A stretch of 64,000 nucleotides of DNA from Closterium sp. Naga37s-1 (lineage: Eukaryota > Streptophyta > Zygnematophyceae > Desmidiales > Closteriaceae), in contig CANJKZ010001023.1 of the NCBI GenBank assembly GCA_947471745.1, positions 1,315,001-1,379,000 of the forward strand, in the 5' to 3' direction. Below, piece by piece: positions 52,413 through 60,267 of this stretch. The first letter of the stretch is position 1. The number at the start of each line of letters is the position of its first letter. Position numbers and translations under genes: made by a program. Below the pieces are notes generated by a model. That model did no database searches. It had not been told where the DNA came from and worked only from the letters and a program-made list of their open reading frames with translations.

Positions 52413-52785
52413 TGTGAGGATCTAGGATCGAGCTCAGAAAAGAGAATGTGAATTGAATTGAATGATCACCTGGGTACAACACGAGGCTATATATAGGCTC
52501 GACACAAGGCCCCGTAACCAGGTGTTACGCGAAGGTTCCGCGGGTCGCGAAGCGTCCCGAACAGATCCTTCCCGAATTCGGTAGAAGGCAATTCGGTGGC
52601 AACCGAAAAGCCAGAATTCGGTGCACGCAACCTAGCTCGGTGCTATAACTATAATAAAATACAGGAAAGCACCTAGCCTAGGAAATCAAGCAATTCATTC
52701 ATGCATATAATTTTCCTATGCTAGAAATAGCATAATAAAGTAAAGGCAAGCAAGCATAGCTGGCATAAGCCGTCGTACTCTCACA
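52413..52785 (-). repeat. 5' LTR of G2 (373 bp)
   Basis: On the plus strand it begins TGTGAGGATC and ends GTACTCTCACA, giving TG...CA ends with short inverted repeats TGTGAG/CTCACA. A TATA-like ctatatataggctc lies near 52487. It has no second copy in the window. Confidence 0.85.
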
Positions 52786-53569
52786 GGTACCGTTTCAACA
52801 GTTCCTGTAGTTCGGGCGGTACTGCTGCCAACAGTTTCTGAAAATCGCTCGGCTTCTCCGCTTCTCCTACTACTGCGATGTCTACTGCGTACACGTCAGC
52901 TCCAGCAGCGACAGCCCGTTTCATTGTGATAGCGTTGGCGTGTACCGTTGAAGACTCGGGCGACTGCCAGCGAGGTAGCTCGACCCAGTTACCACTACTT
53001 CGCACGGTGCAGCTACCCGTCGTCCAGTCAATTCGCGGGTTATATCGTCGCAGCCAATCACGTCCCAGTAAAATATCGTGCCCATCCAGTGTCGTTGCGA
53101 GCATTTCCTGTGCAAACCCGAAATTTCCCCCGCAGCGGACTTTGACTCTCTCTACCTTTTCCCGTATGGCCAGTGGCGTGCCGTCGACTAAGCGTGCGTC
53201 TATCTCCGGTAAGCAACGGCTAAGTGTCAGCTGCAGTTTTCGTGCGGTTGCGGTATTAACTAGACTGTGGCTTGCTCCTCCGTCGATAAAAATCTTCACT
53301 GCTGCTCCCTGTATTTTCCCGTGGATCAGTACTGGGCAATCCGTCGCTGTACCCTCCTTATTCATCCGAGCCCGATCGATTACGTGAATCGGAACTGTGA
53401 CTCGGTGAGGGTCGGTGCGGTTGGGCGAGCAGGCAGTCTCGTCAGTAGTTGGCCCAACTTCTACTGACTGCTGGCGTTTCCCTGCCTCTGAGACTCCCTT
53501 CCCTGCTCTGCTCCGCGGCGCCTTAGCTCCTCTGGGCATTCGCTCTTGCGATGGCCCGGCCTGTTGCAA
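52786..53569 (-). CDS. G1b protease
   Basis: The frame follows Gag with an overlap (53461-53569) and encodes a retropepsin-like domain. The active-site box is IDGGASHSL, DGG instead of DSG/DTG, as in G1a. Downstream motifs (LLGRDWLRRYNPRIDW) are typical of Gypsy proteases. It is cut by the G2 LTR after LLKRY, where the RT should begin. Confidence 0.85.
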
Positions 53570-54700
53570 GCAAAGCAGCGCCCCTTAAACGGTGCGGCAG
53601 CTGCATTCGTTGCAACAGCGTTTACAGTGGCGTGCTCGATCGGTCCCCGAGGACGATGTCCATAGTAGGACCCCGGTCTCGGACGGCGTAAAATGTCGAT
53701 TTTCTCGGCGAGCGCGAGAATCTCGTTGAAGTTCGAGAGCCCGCGTAGCATGATTTCGTGCGAGATGTCCGGCTTCAGCCCTCTGACGTAACGGTCCACC
53801 CGCTCCGCTTCGTGCATGTAGCCGACTTGCTCGCAAAGTGCGAGAAAACCGCTCGTGTAATCTTGAACCGATCCGAGCTGCCGCCAAGTGCGCAATCTCT
53901 GACGCGCCGAAATAGAAGCCGCGATCGGCTCGAAGCGCGCCCGAAGCCCTGCGCACCACGCATCCCACGTGCTGTATTGGGCGGTCTCGCAGAATGAACT
54001 CCAGGTGACAGCTGGACCCGTGGGCCCTTCCTCTTGCAACGGTGGCTCGTAGGCGCGTGGCGACGTCACGATGACTCGCCACCAGTCCATGGCGGGGCCC
54101 CTTAGCAGCGAAACTGCATACCGAATCTTCGCTGCGTCCGACTCGACGTAATTCGCGTCGAAGAAGACGTTCATCGTGAAGACCCACGATTGAACCGTCG
54201 GACCTCCACGCTGGCTCGGGTCGAAGCAGGGCGGGCGTTGCGGCTTGAGTGGCATTGGTGCCATGATGGCCTGTTCGCCACTTGTCGCCGCGAACTCCAC
54301 GTGCCGACGGGCTTCGCGAGGCTCCCGCGGGCTTGGTGCGACCCTGTTTCCTCCCATGCACGTGCCGACGGGCTTCGCGAGGCTCCCGCGGGCTTGGTGC
54401 GACCCTGTTTCCTCCCATGCCAGGCATCGGCTGGGCGGCGCCATCGCTGGCTGCGCCTGAGCGCTGTCCCACGCTGTTGTTTTGTGTTGGTGTGCCAGAC
54501 GAGATGACGATCGGCTCGTCTGATTGTGCAGATGCATTTGTCGGTGCGTGTGGTGGCGCTGGAGTGTTCATCGTTGATTGCTGACGCGCGGAGTCACGTT
54601 CCGCCGTGAGCGTCGCAATTTCGAGCGCCGAATCTTCGAGTTGGCGCACCAGACGGTCGAGCTGCTTCTGCGTCAATGTGGCGAGCGTGAATTCGGCCAT
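53461..54700 (-). pseudogene. G1b Gag with frame-shifting 61-bp duplication
   Basis: Start is MAEFTLATLTQKQLDRLVRQ at 54700. The N-terminal coiled-coil-like part runs to about 54420, where a 61-bp tandem duplication (54300-54420) throws the frame. The remainder (FDPSQRGGPTVQSWVFTMNV, CEQVGYMHEAERVDRYVRGL, zinc knuckle CFACNRPGHRKSEC) lies in the next frame down to 53461. Loss of one copy would restore one frame. Same domain order as G1a Gag. Confidence 0.88.
54300..54421 (+). repeat. 61-bp perfect tandem duplication in G1b Gag
   Basis: Units start at 54300 and 54361 with cgtgccgacgggcttcgcga; the copies look identical, so the event is recent. As 61 is not a multiple of three, it breaks the Gag frame. 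Confidence 0.95.
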
Positions 54701-54865
54701 GGCGGGGGTGTCGGGCGAGCTCAGCGAGAGCCTCAGTCGTGGCCGTGCGTGCTTACGAGAGAGCACTACGAGCGGCGGTGCTGTGTCGCTGAGGGACGTC
54801 TACCCCCCCCAAAATTGAGATAGTGGGGAAGCGAAGGTGTGGGTGCGGTCCGAGAAGAGATCGTA

Positions 54866-54881
54866 GGCTCTGAATACCAAG
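54866..54881 (-). promoter_or_regulatory. Primer-binding site of G1b
   Basis: On the minus strand CTTGGTATTCAGAGCC follows the LTR, the same site as in G1a. Confidence 0.78.
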
Positions 54882-55223
54882 TGTTACGAGTGCAATTGAG
54901 TGAACGAACGAGAATTGCACTATCGAAGCAAGAGTACAATGAGCGAAGGCATGAGCGAAGAATATATAGCGAAACTACAGTGGTAACGGTAATGGACTGT
55001 GGTTGTCGCGCGACGGGCCTGGGACTGAGGTTGGGAAAAGTGTCGAAGCGGAGGCCCGGAGCGCGGGTTACCCGCCGAGCCGTGAGGTCGGGGTGCGACG
55101 TGCGAAGGTGGCGGGCAGATTGTCGATGCGAGGGTTGCGAGTGGTAACGGTGCTGACTGTGGTGCTACAGTGATGTACGCGTTGAGCAGGGATGCGAAGT
55201 AAGGAAAAGGAATTTTCCTTACA
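54882..55223 (-). repeat. 5' LTR of G1b (342 bp)
   Basis: Pairs with 38104-38445 with one or two differences. It is followed by target copy ggatc at 55224-55228. Confidence 0.95.
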
Positions 55224-55289
55224 GGATCCTATTGCGGGACCTGTTCACAAAATATGTATCAATTTCTGTATAGCTATATTATACTACTT

Positions 55290-55400
55290 TACATATACAT
55301 GTCTGCCAACAGAAAAATGGGTATCAAGCCAAGCTTCTAGTCCAGTCCCTCCACAAGGGTGCATGCAGTTCAAGGAGCTTCCTGGAATACACTCGTAAGT
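55290..55400 (-). repeat. Conserved block downstream of the phytocyanin fragment, unit 2
   Basis: Contains caagggtgcatgcagttcaa; matches 32440-32550 and 59030-59145. Minus-strand reading gives LLELHAPLWRDW after an acceptor-like gtgtattccag. Confidence 0.6.
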
Positions 55401-55489
55401 GATGATATGCTTTTGGGCGGTTCTGAAATGATGTCTCTATCCAACTGTAATGGCGATCAGGGTCACGTTTCATTCTGAAATGATGCCTC

Positions 55490-55690
55490 GCTGGCAGTCC
55501 TTCCTTGCCCACACTGCTGCCAAAGAAGAGCGCATAGCCAGCGTGGGCGGGTTTGACCTGGACGAGCCACATCGCATGCCCAGCTGCGAGGCGGAGCAGG
55601 CTTTAAAGGCGGAGCAGGCTTTGAAGGCCGAGCAGGCTTTGATGCTTCAGAAGCGCTGCACGTCGTGCGCCTCTGTGAACCACAGGAAGA
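55490..55690 (-). pseudogene. Phytocyanin exon fragment, unit 2
   Basis: After acceptor cgttcag the frame reads FLWFTEAHDVQRF and then meets a stop. An 18-bp unit (gcctgctccgcctttaaa) is present three times, expanding the KACSAF part. A later frame gives MWLVQVKPAHAGYALFFGSS followed by VGKEG. The pattern aligns with the phytocyanin last exon and with the fragment of unit 1. It is broken by the stop, the frame change and the duplication. Confidence 0.68.
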
Positions 55691-55789
55691 CTGAACGGGG
55701 GGGAACGGCAGGGGGAGCGGGAAGCATCAGCCTCCAAGGCTGCACGTCGTTAGTCTTTGGGAACCACTCAACGACTTGAATGGGGGGAG

Positions 55790-56110
55790 CAGGGCAGTAA
55801 ATGGGGCTTCCACAGGTGTACTCCCCCGCTCCAGTGGCTCACTGGGTTGCCCTGCAGGAACCCAACCATCACTGGCAGCGGCTGTAGGGGGGATCGGGAG
55901 AGGTGAGAACGGATGTAGCGTGCAGAGCGGTGGATGGGGCTTTCACAGGTTGACCGCCCCGCTCCAGTGGCTCACTGGGTTGCCCTGCCGGAACCCGACC
56001 ATCACTGGCAGCGGCTGCTTGGGGTGTGGAAGGGCAAGGACGGACGCAGGGATGCAAAGGGGTGACAAGAGATTCCACAGGGTGAATTACCCCCCTCCGG
56101 TGGCTCACTA
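55790..56110 (+). repeat. Roughly 118-130-bp tandem repeat, unit 2
   Basis: Two to three copies of the unit with gctcactgggttgccctgc and actggcagcggctg, as at 33750-34180. Confidence 0.8.
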
Positions 56111-56154
56111 GGAGGGGCTGAGGGGGAGGGAAGAGAGGGTGTGAGGGCAAGTAC

Positions 56155-56650
56155 GGCATGAGAGGGACGTATTGGGGAAAGACCATGAGCGGGACGTATT
56201 GGGGAAAGAACATGAGAGGGACGTATTGGGGAAAGAACATGCGAGGGACGTATTGGGGAAAGAACATGCGAGGGACGTATTGGGGAAAGAACATGCGAGG
56301 GACGTATTGGGGAAAGAACATGAGAGGGACGTATTGGGGAAAGAACATGAGAGGGACGTATTGGGGAAAGAACATGCGAGGGACGTATTGGGGAAAGAAC
56401 ATGAGATTGGGGAAAGAACATGAGATTGGGGAAAGAACATGAGATTGGGGAAAGAACATGAGATTGGGGAAAGAACATGAGATTGGGGAAAGAACATGAG
56501 ATTGGGGAAAGAACATGAGATTGGGGAAAGAACATGAGATTGGGGAAAGAACATGAGATTGGGGAAAGAACATGAGATTGGGGAAAGAACATGAGATTGG
56601 GGAAAGAACATGAGATTGGGGAAAGAACATGCGATTGGGGAAAGAACATG
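56155..56650 (+). repeat. Two-stage minisatellite (27-bp then 19-bp units)
   Basis: About nine copies of a 27-bp unit (gagagggacgtattggggaa plus agaacat) pass into about thirteen copies of a 19-bp unit gagattggggaaagaacat that lacks the ggacgta part. Unit 1 has just one copy at about 34230, so this array expanded after duplication. From 56715 to 56870 follow tandem ctcccaccagctcccacctg copies. Confidence 0.92.
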
Positions 56651-56866
56651 CATGAGAAGTGCATCAAGCAAGGTGTGTGCGCCTGACGCGGGTGCAACTG
56701 GAAGTTGTGGAATCACAACAGCTCCCAGCTCCCACCAGCTCCCACCTGCTCCCACCAGCTCCCACCAGCTCCCACCTGCTCTCACCAGCTCCCACAATCA
56801 CAACAGCTCCCACCTGCTCTCACCAGCTCCCACCTGCTCTCACCAGCTCCCACAATCACAACAGTT

Positions 56867-57050
56867 GTGGCGTGTGTGGTGCGTGCCTGGTGTGTGTGGT
56901 GCGTGCCTGGTGTGTGTGGTGCGTGCCTGGTGTGTGTGGTGCGTGCCTGGTGTGTGTGGTGCGTGCCTGGTGTGTGTGGTGAGTGCCTGGCGTGTGTGGT
57001 GAGTGCCTGGAGTGTGGTGAGTGCGCAGTGCGTGTGCTGGTGAGTGCCTG
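56867..57050 (+). repeat. 20-bp minisatellite, unit 2
   Basis: About eight copies of gtgtgtggtgcgtgcctggt, the same family as 34366-35110. The last copies are irregular. From 57060 to 57670 the DNA is the 3' flank of peptide gene 3, with gca repeats (57320-57440) and a ccatctcccatcctcatct repeat (57590-57672). Confidence 0.9.
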
Positions 57051-57672
57051 ATGTATGCCACACTCGGATTCAGAACACCTAGATTCTTTTCACGACCCCA
57101 TACTGCCTTCCAACGCCTTCAGCAAGAGCATGGTAGCAGCAAATATGTTTGCGAGTACAGAATAACCAAAGGAGCACCCAGTTCCACTACCAACCCCGCT
57201 CACAGCACACACGCCCACCTAACCCTTTCACCCACACACACCACCCAACCCCCCCCACACACATACCTCTCCCAGCAGCATCACCAAGCCTGAACTACAA
57301 AGCAACCGATTTTGCAAACCGTGCCACAGTTGAAGCAGCAGCATTGACAGAAGGGACCTCAGCAACAGCAGAAGCACCAGCAGATGCAGTAGCAGAAGCA
57401 CCAGCAGCAGAGGAGGCAACAGCAGCAGCAGGAGCAGCGTATGGAGTGCCTTGTCTGCCGCTGCAGAACCCCACTGCACCGTGCAGAACCCCACTGCACC
57501 GAGCTGCTACCAGCAGCAGCAGGTACCATACCAGCTGCGCTGCTGCCCTGCCTGCCGCTGCCCAACTCCACTCCGCCGTGCCTCTCACCCCTCCCATCTC
57601 CCATCTCCCATCCTCATCTCCCATCTCCCATCTCCCATCCTCATCTCCCATCTCCCATCTCCCATCTCCCGC

Positions 57673-58144
57673 TTAGACCCCCTTCTTCATGGTCTTGAGG
57701 ATGGAGCTACCGCCCGCCTGCAGAGCGCCCTTGGCGCCCTTGCCGCTGCTGCTGCCCGCGTTCGCCGAAGCCTTGAGCGGCTTCTTAGGCTTCCAGACAA
57801 ACGGCTTCCCAGCCATCTTCAAGCCTCCATACCGCCGGTTCCTCTCCTTCAAATGCTCATTGAATGCCTTCATCCGCTCCCAGAACTCCGGGCCCTGCAG
57901 CACCCTCACCTGCTGCATCTGCTCCTTCACCTGTTTCCAGCTCTGCAGCACCCGCACCGCCTCGTCCAGCCCGTCGTCCGTCACCTCCCCCGCCTCCTCC
58001 TCCTCCTCCTCGCCACCCACGTGGTCCACGTGCGCACCGCTGCTCGCTTCCAGCAGCTTGCGGCCCAGACGCGGCATAGAGCGCGGGGAGAGAGACGAGG
58101 ACCAGAGCGAGGATGAACACGGAGCGAAGAGTAGCCATGTTCAA
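57673..58144 (-). pseudogene. Small secreted peptide gene, copy 3, frame-shifted
   Basis: The start (MATLRSVFILALVLVSLPAL) is the family signal peptide. Right after LYAAS the spacer is deleted and the frame changes, so that GRKLLEASSG, EEEEEE, GLDEAVRVLQSWK and the tail are read in another frame. The segment between the acidic part and the tail also differs from copies 1 and 2 (GPEFWERMKAFNEHLKERNR replaces the AAKSEAGQK helix), while SGKGAKGALQAG near the end is shared. Either this copy is dead, or the ORF starting at the internal ATG (58077) is used without a signal peptide. The former seems likelier. Confidence 0.68.
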
Positions 58145-58149
58145 CGGTC

Positions 58150-58880
58150 GGGATGGATTCTCGAGAGTAGCACTGCGAGCGATGATGAGGATGAGATGAT
58201 TTGGGTGATCTTCCGAGAACTGAGAGAAGAAACTCAGTCGGGTGATGGTGAATGGAGGAACGGAGGCAACTTAAGTACTAAGGAAAGACGTGGATGCGGA
58301 TGCGAAAAACGTGGAGGCGAGGGTGGTGAAGGGAGAGCTTCAGTTACCGCCGCCATGATGGTACCGCTTCAGCAACTCGCGGGTATTGCTTGCACGGCGC
58401 CGCCGCACAACGCGCAACACGCGGGAAAAGATGGATCCGCACAGCGTAACATGCAGCGGAATTACTGCGTCTGCGCTAGCATTGAGGATAGTACCACTGC
58501 CGTGTATTGCGCTGAACTCCGACTCGGAGTTGGACGGCAGCGCGGCAATAATGGCTGGCGGTTCATTTCATACTACGAGCCTCGCCAGATCGCCAGCTTG
58601 GTGTTTCCTGAGCTGTAGCTAGCGGGACTCCAATGGCGAGTCGTCTCCAATGACGAAACTGGAAGAGTTAGAGTCTGGTGGGGGGAGAACAGTCCGCCGT
58701 CTGTACTGTAGCGGCATTATCCTAGATCCCTCGTTCCAGCAGCTCGCAGTTATTGCCAGCATCATGGCTCCGCACAAGGCGGAGGGATGGATGCAGACAC
58801 TGGTTAGCACGACGTGGGCTGGTTGGGTTGGGTTGCTTTGGCTTGGTTTGGGCTGGTTTGAGCTGGTTTGGTTGGGCTGA
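58150..58880 (-). promoter_or_regulatory. Conserved upstream region of peptide gene 3
   Basis: Ordered blocks are shared with copies 1 and 2: gggtgatggtgaatggagg and ttaagtacta (58240-58280), gatggtaccgcttcagcaac (58357), ctccgactcggag with ttggacggcagcgcggcaat (58517), and cagttattgccagcatcatg (58746). The middle base of the palindrome differs (ctccgaCtcggag) while its arms are kept. Confidence 0.45.
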
Positions 58881-59029
58881 GAGCTCTAGGTGCAAGAAGG
58901 CTCCAGGGTAGGTGGCTGTGCGGCAATTATGTAGTTTGGTGGAAATGGAAATATAATCGAAGTCGTGTAACGAAATATGAGATAACACTATCTGTATCAA
59001 CCCTATGCCAAGAAATTGCGACTACAAAA

Positions 59030-59203
59030 AAAAAGAGTATGTTCGCCCCCCAAAAAACGGGCATCAGTCCAAGCTTCCGCTCCCTCCACAAGGGTGCATG
59101 AAGTGCAAGGAGCTTGTTGAAGTCACTTGTAAGTAACGATTGCATTCCTAAGGTTATTAAATTATGCTTTTAGCTAACTGGAATGGCGATCTTAACGCCT
59201 CGC
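59030..59203 (-). repeat. Conserved block downstream of the phytocyanin fragment, unit 3
   Basis: Contains caagggtgcatgaagtgcaa and continues to cctcg before the hAT target copy. Minus-strand reading gives LLALHAPLWRERKLGLMPVF. The hAT element separates it from its phytocyanin fragment at 63483. Confidence 0.6.
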
Positions 59204-59303
59204 TGGCAGTCAGGCCCTCAGATGTCAGCGAAAAAAGGCTGATTTAGGGTCTGGACGCTGATTTCACAGACATGTGGGCGATGTGCTGGCTGAAAGTTCA
59301 GTT

Positions 59304-59650
59304 TGTCAGAGGTCCACTGGTGATCCCCGATTGATCCTAGGGGGAGGGTTACAGGCATGTTGGCCTGGGGGGTTATGGGCGCACTGACCCGCTACTTAAC
59401 AAGCCCTTTTATCCCACTGGTCTAGTGGTTGGGATTCTGACATGGTATCAGAGCGAAGGTCTCGGGTTCGAATCCCAGTGTGTGCACTTCGGGCATCCCA
59501 GTGCGGGGGGGTGTCAGAGGTCCACTGGTGATCCCCGATTGATCCTAGGGGGAGGGTTACAGGCATGTTGGCCTGGGGGGTTATGGGCGCACTGACCCGC
59601 TACTTAACAAGCCCTTTTATCCCACTGGTCTAGTGGTTGGGATTCTGACA
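59304..59650 (+). mobile_element. 347-bp TRIM retroelement nested in hAT, TSD cagtt
   Basis: Two 139-bp direct repeats that look identical (59304-59442 and 59512-59650), TGTCAGAGG to GATTCTGACA, flank only 69 bp. That interior begins with an exact initiator-methionine PBS TGGTATCAGAGC (59443) and ends with a purine tract gtgcggggggg. Duplicated cagtt lies at 59299-59303 and 59651-59655. It encodes nothing, so it is a non-autonomous terminal-repeat retrotransposon in miniature. Its 5' LTR/PBS junction lies inside a tRNA-like sequence. Confidence 0.93.
59411..59487 (+). promoter_or_regulatory. tRNA-like sequence with Pol III A and B boxes across the TRIM LTR/PBS junction
   Basis: An A box TGGTCTAGTGG (59418-59428) and a B box GGTTCGAATCC (59465-59475) are 47 nt apart, close to tRNA spacing. 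Between them TCTGA (59436-59440) and TCAGA (59448-59452) form a perfect 5-bp stem with a 7-nt loop at the anticodon position. The D-arm resembles eukaryotic tRNA-Glu. The T stem has one mismatch and a wobble, and the acceptor pairs only in part, so it is not a working tRNA gene. Confidence 0.7.
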
Positions 59651-60267
59651 CAGTTTTTTTTTTAATGTGTTGGCTGATTGTTCAGGTTTTTTTTTTTATG
59701 TTTTGGCTGATTATCCAGCGTTTTTTTACAAGTGTTCGCTGATTTATCAGACTTGTAACGAGAGTGTAGGCTGAATTCACGCTATTACAGATTCGTGCAG
59801 GAGCCGTGAGTTTCGGCTGTCCAGGTTCATCGACCGTCAATCACGCAAAATTTGCCATGTACAGCGCCGACGCGGGGGGAAAACGAATTTCCGACTCGTC
59901 GTTTGCTTCGTTGTCACCGACAGAATGCTTAAATAGATGTGATTCGTTGGTAAACCAATCACATCCCTTATGCGCCAATCACCCGCCACCAGTGCAGCAC
60001 AGGAACGCACCGCACGCACTCACGACAAGGACACCCACCTCACCCCCACCCCGAACCTGCATCTAAGTGCGTGCATGGTGCCCCCTCGTCGCGCCGCGTA
60101 GCTGATGGGTGGTGAGAATGAGAGGGCCTTCTTTTATGGCTCTCTCTTGATGACCCCACCGTACCCACCCCCTAGGCGAGCTGCACTGTCAATCCACGCC
60201 TCTCGCCTTGGTTTTCTCAAACCCTAGCTAGCAACGTTGGAGCTCGGCACGCTCTCCCCTTTCAGCC
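59651..60267 (+). other. hAT subterminal region and transposase leader
   Basis: Runs of T alternate with gctgatt/tcag motifs to about 59780. The rest is non-coding leader before the ATG at 60268. No separate gene is visible. Confidence 0.6.

Larger units (their letters stand above)
48022..52785 (-). mobile_element. Gypsy G2, 3'-truncated copy nested in G1b
   Basis: On the minus strand it starts with a 373-bp 5' LTR (52785-52413), PBS, Gag (52295-51288) and Pol, and ends inside the integrase at about 48022 where G1b sequence resumes. The G2 3' LTR and the G1b RT motif region are both absent. The plus-strand bases after the LTR (ggtac, 52786-52790) interrupt the G1b protease-RT linker (LLKRY). 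A single deletion across the 3' junction of a nested insertion explains this. Confidence 0.9.
38104..55223 (-). mobile_element. Gypsy LTR retrotransposon G1b (chromovirus) with nested G2 and Copia A2, TSD ggatc
   Basis: The 342-bp LTRs (38104-38445 and 54882-55223) begin TGTTACGAG and end TTCCTTACA. I see only one or two differences (gaactag against gaacgag; gcgcgaagg against gtgcgaagg). The duplication ggatc flanks it at 38099-38103 and 55224-55228. On the minus strand: PBS, Gag (54700-53461), protease (53569-52786), fused G2 segment (52785-48022), own RNase H (48021-47231), Copia A2, own integrase with chromodomain (39812-38475), and a polypurine tract (poly-C on the plus strand at 38448-38459). 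Its own RT motif region is missing. Confidence 0.95.

Noticed and set aside
59411..59487. A functional tRNA gene
   Set aside because: The T stem is mismatched, the acceptor stem pairs only partly and position 33 of the loop is A; its context is the TRIM LTR/PBS junction.
59233..59760. Tandem satellite in the left hAT end
   Set aside because: The gctgatt/tcag motifs are spaced irregularly and occur at both ends, as expected of subterminal transposase sites.
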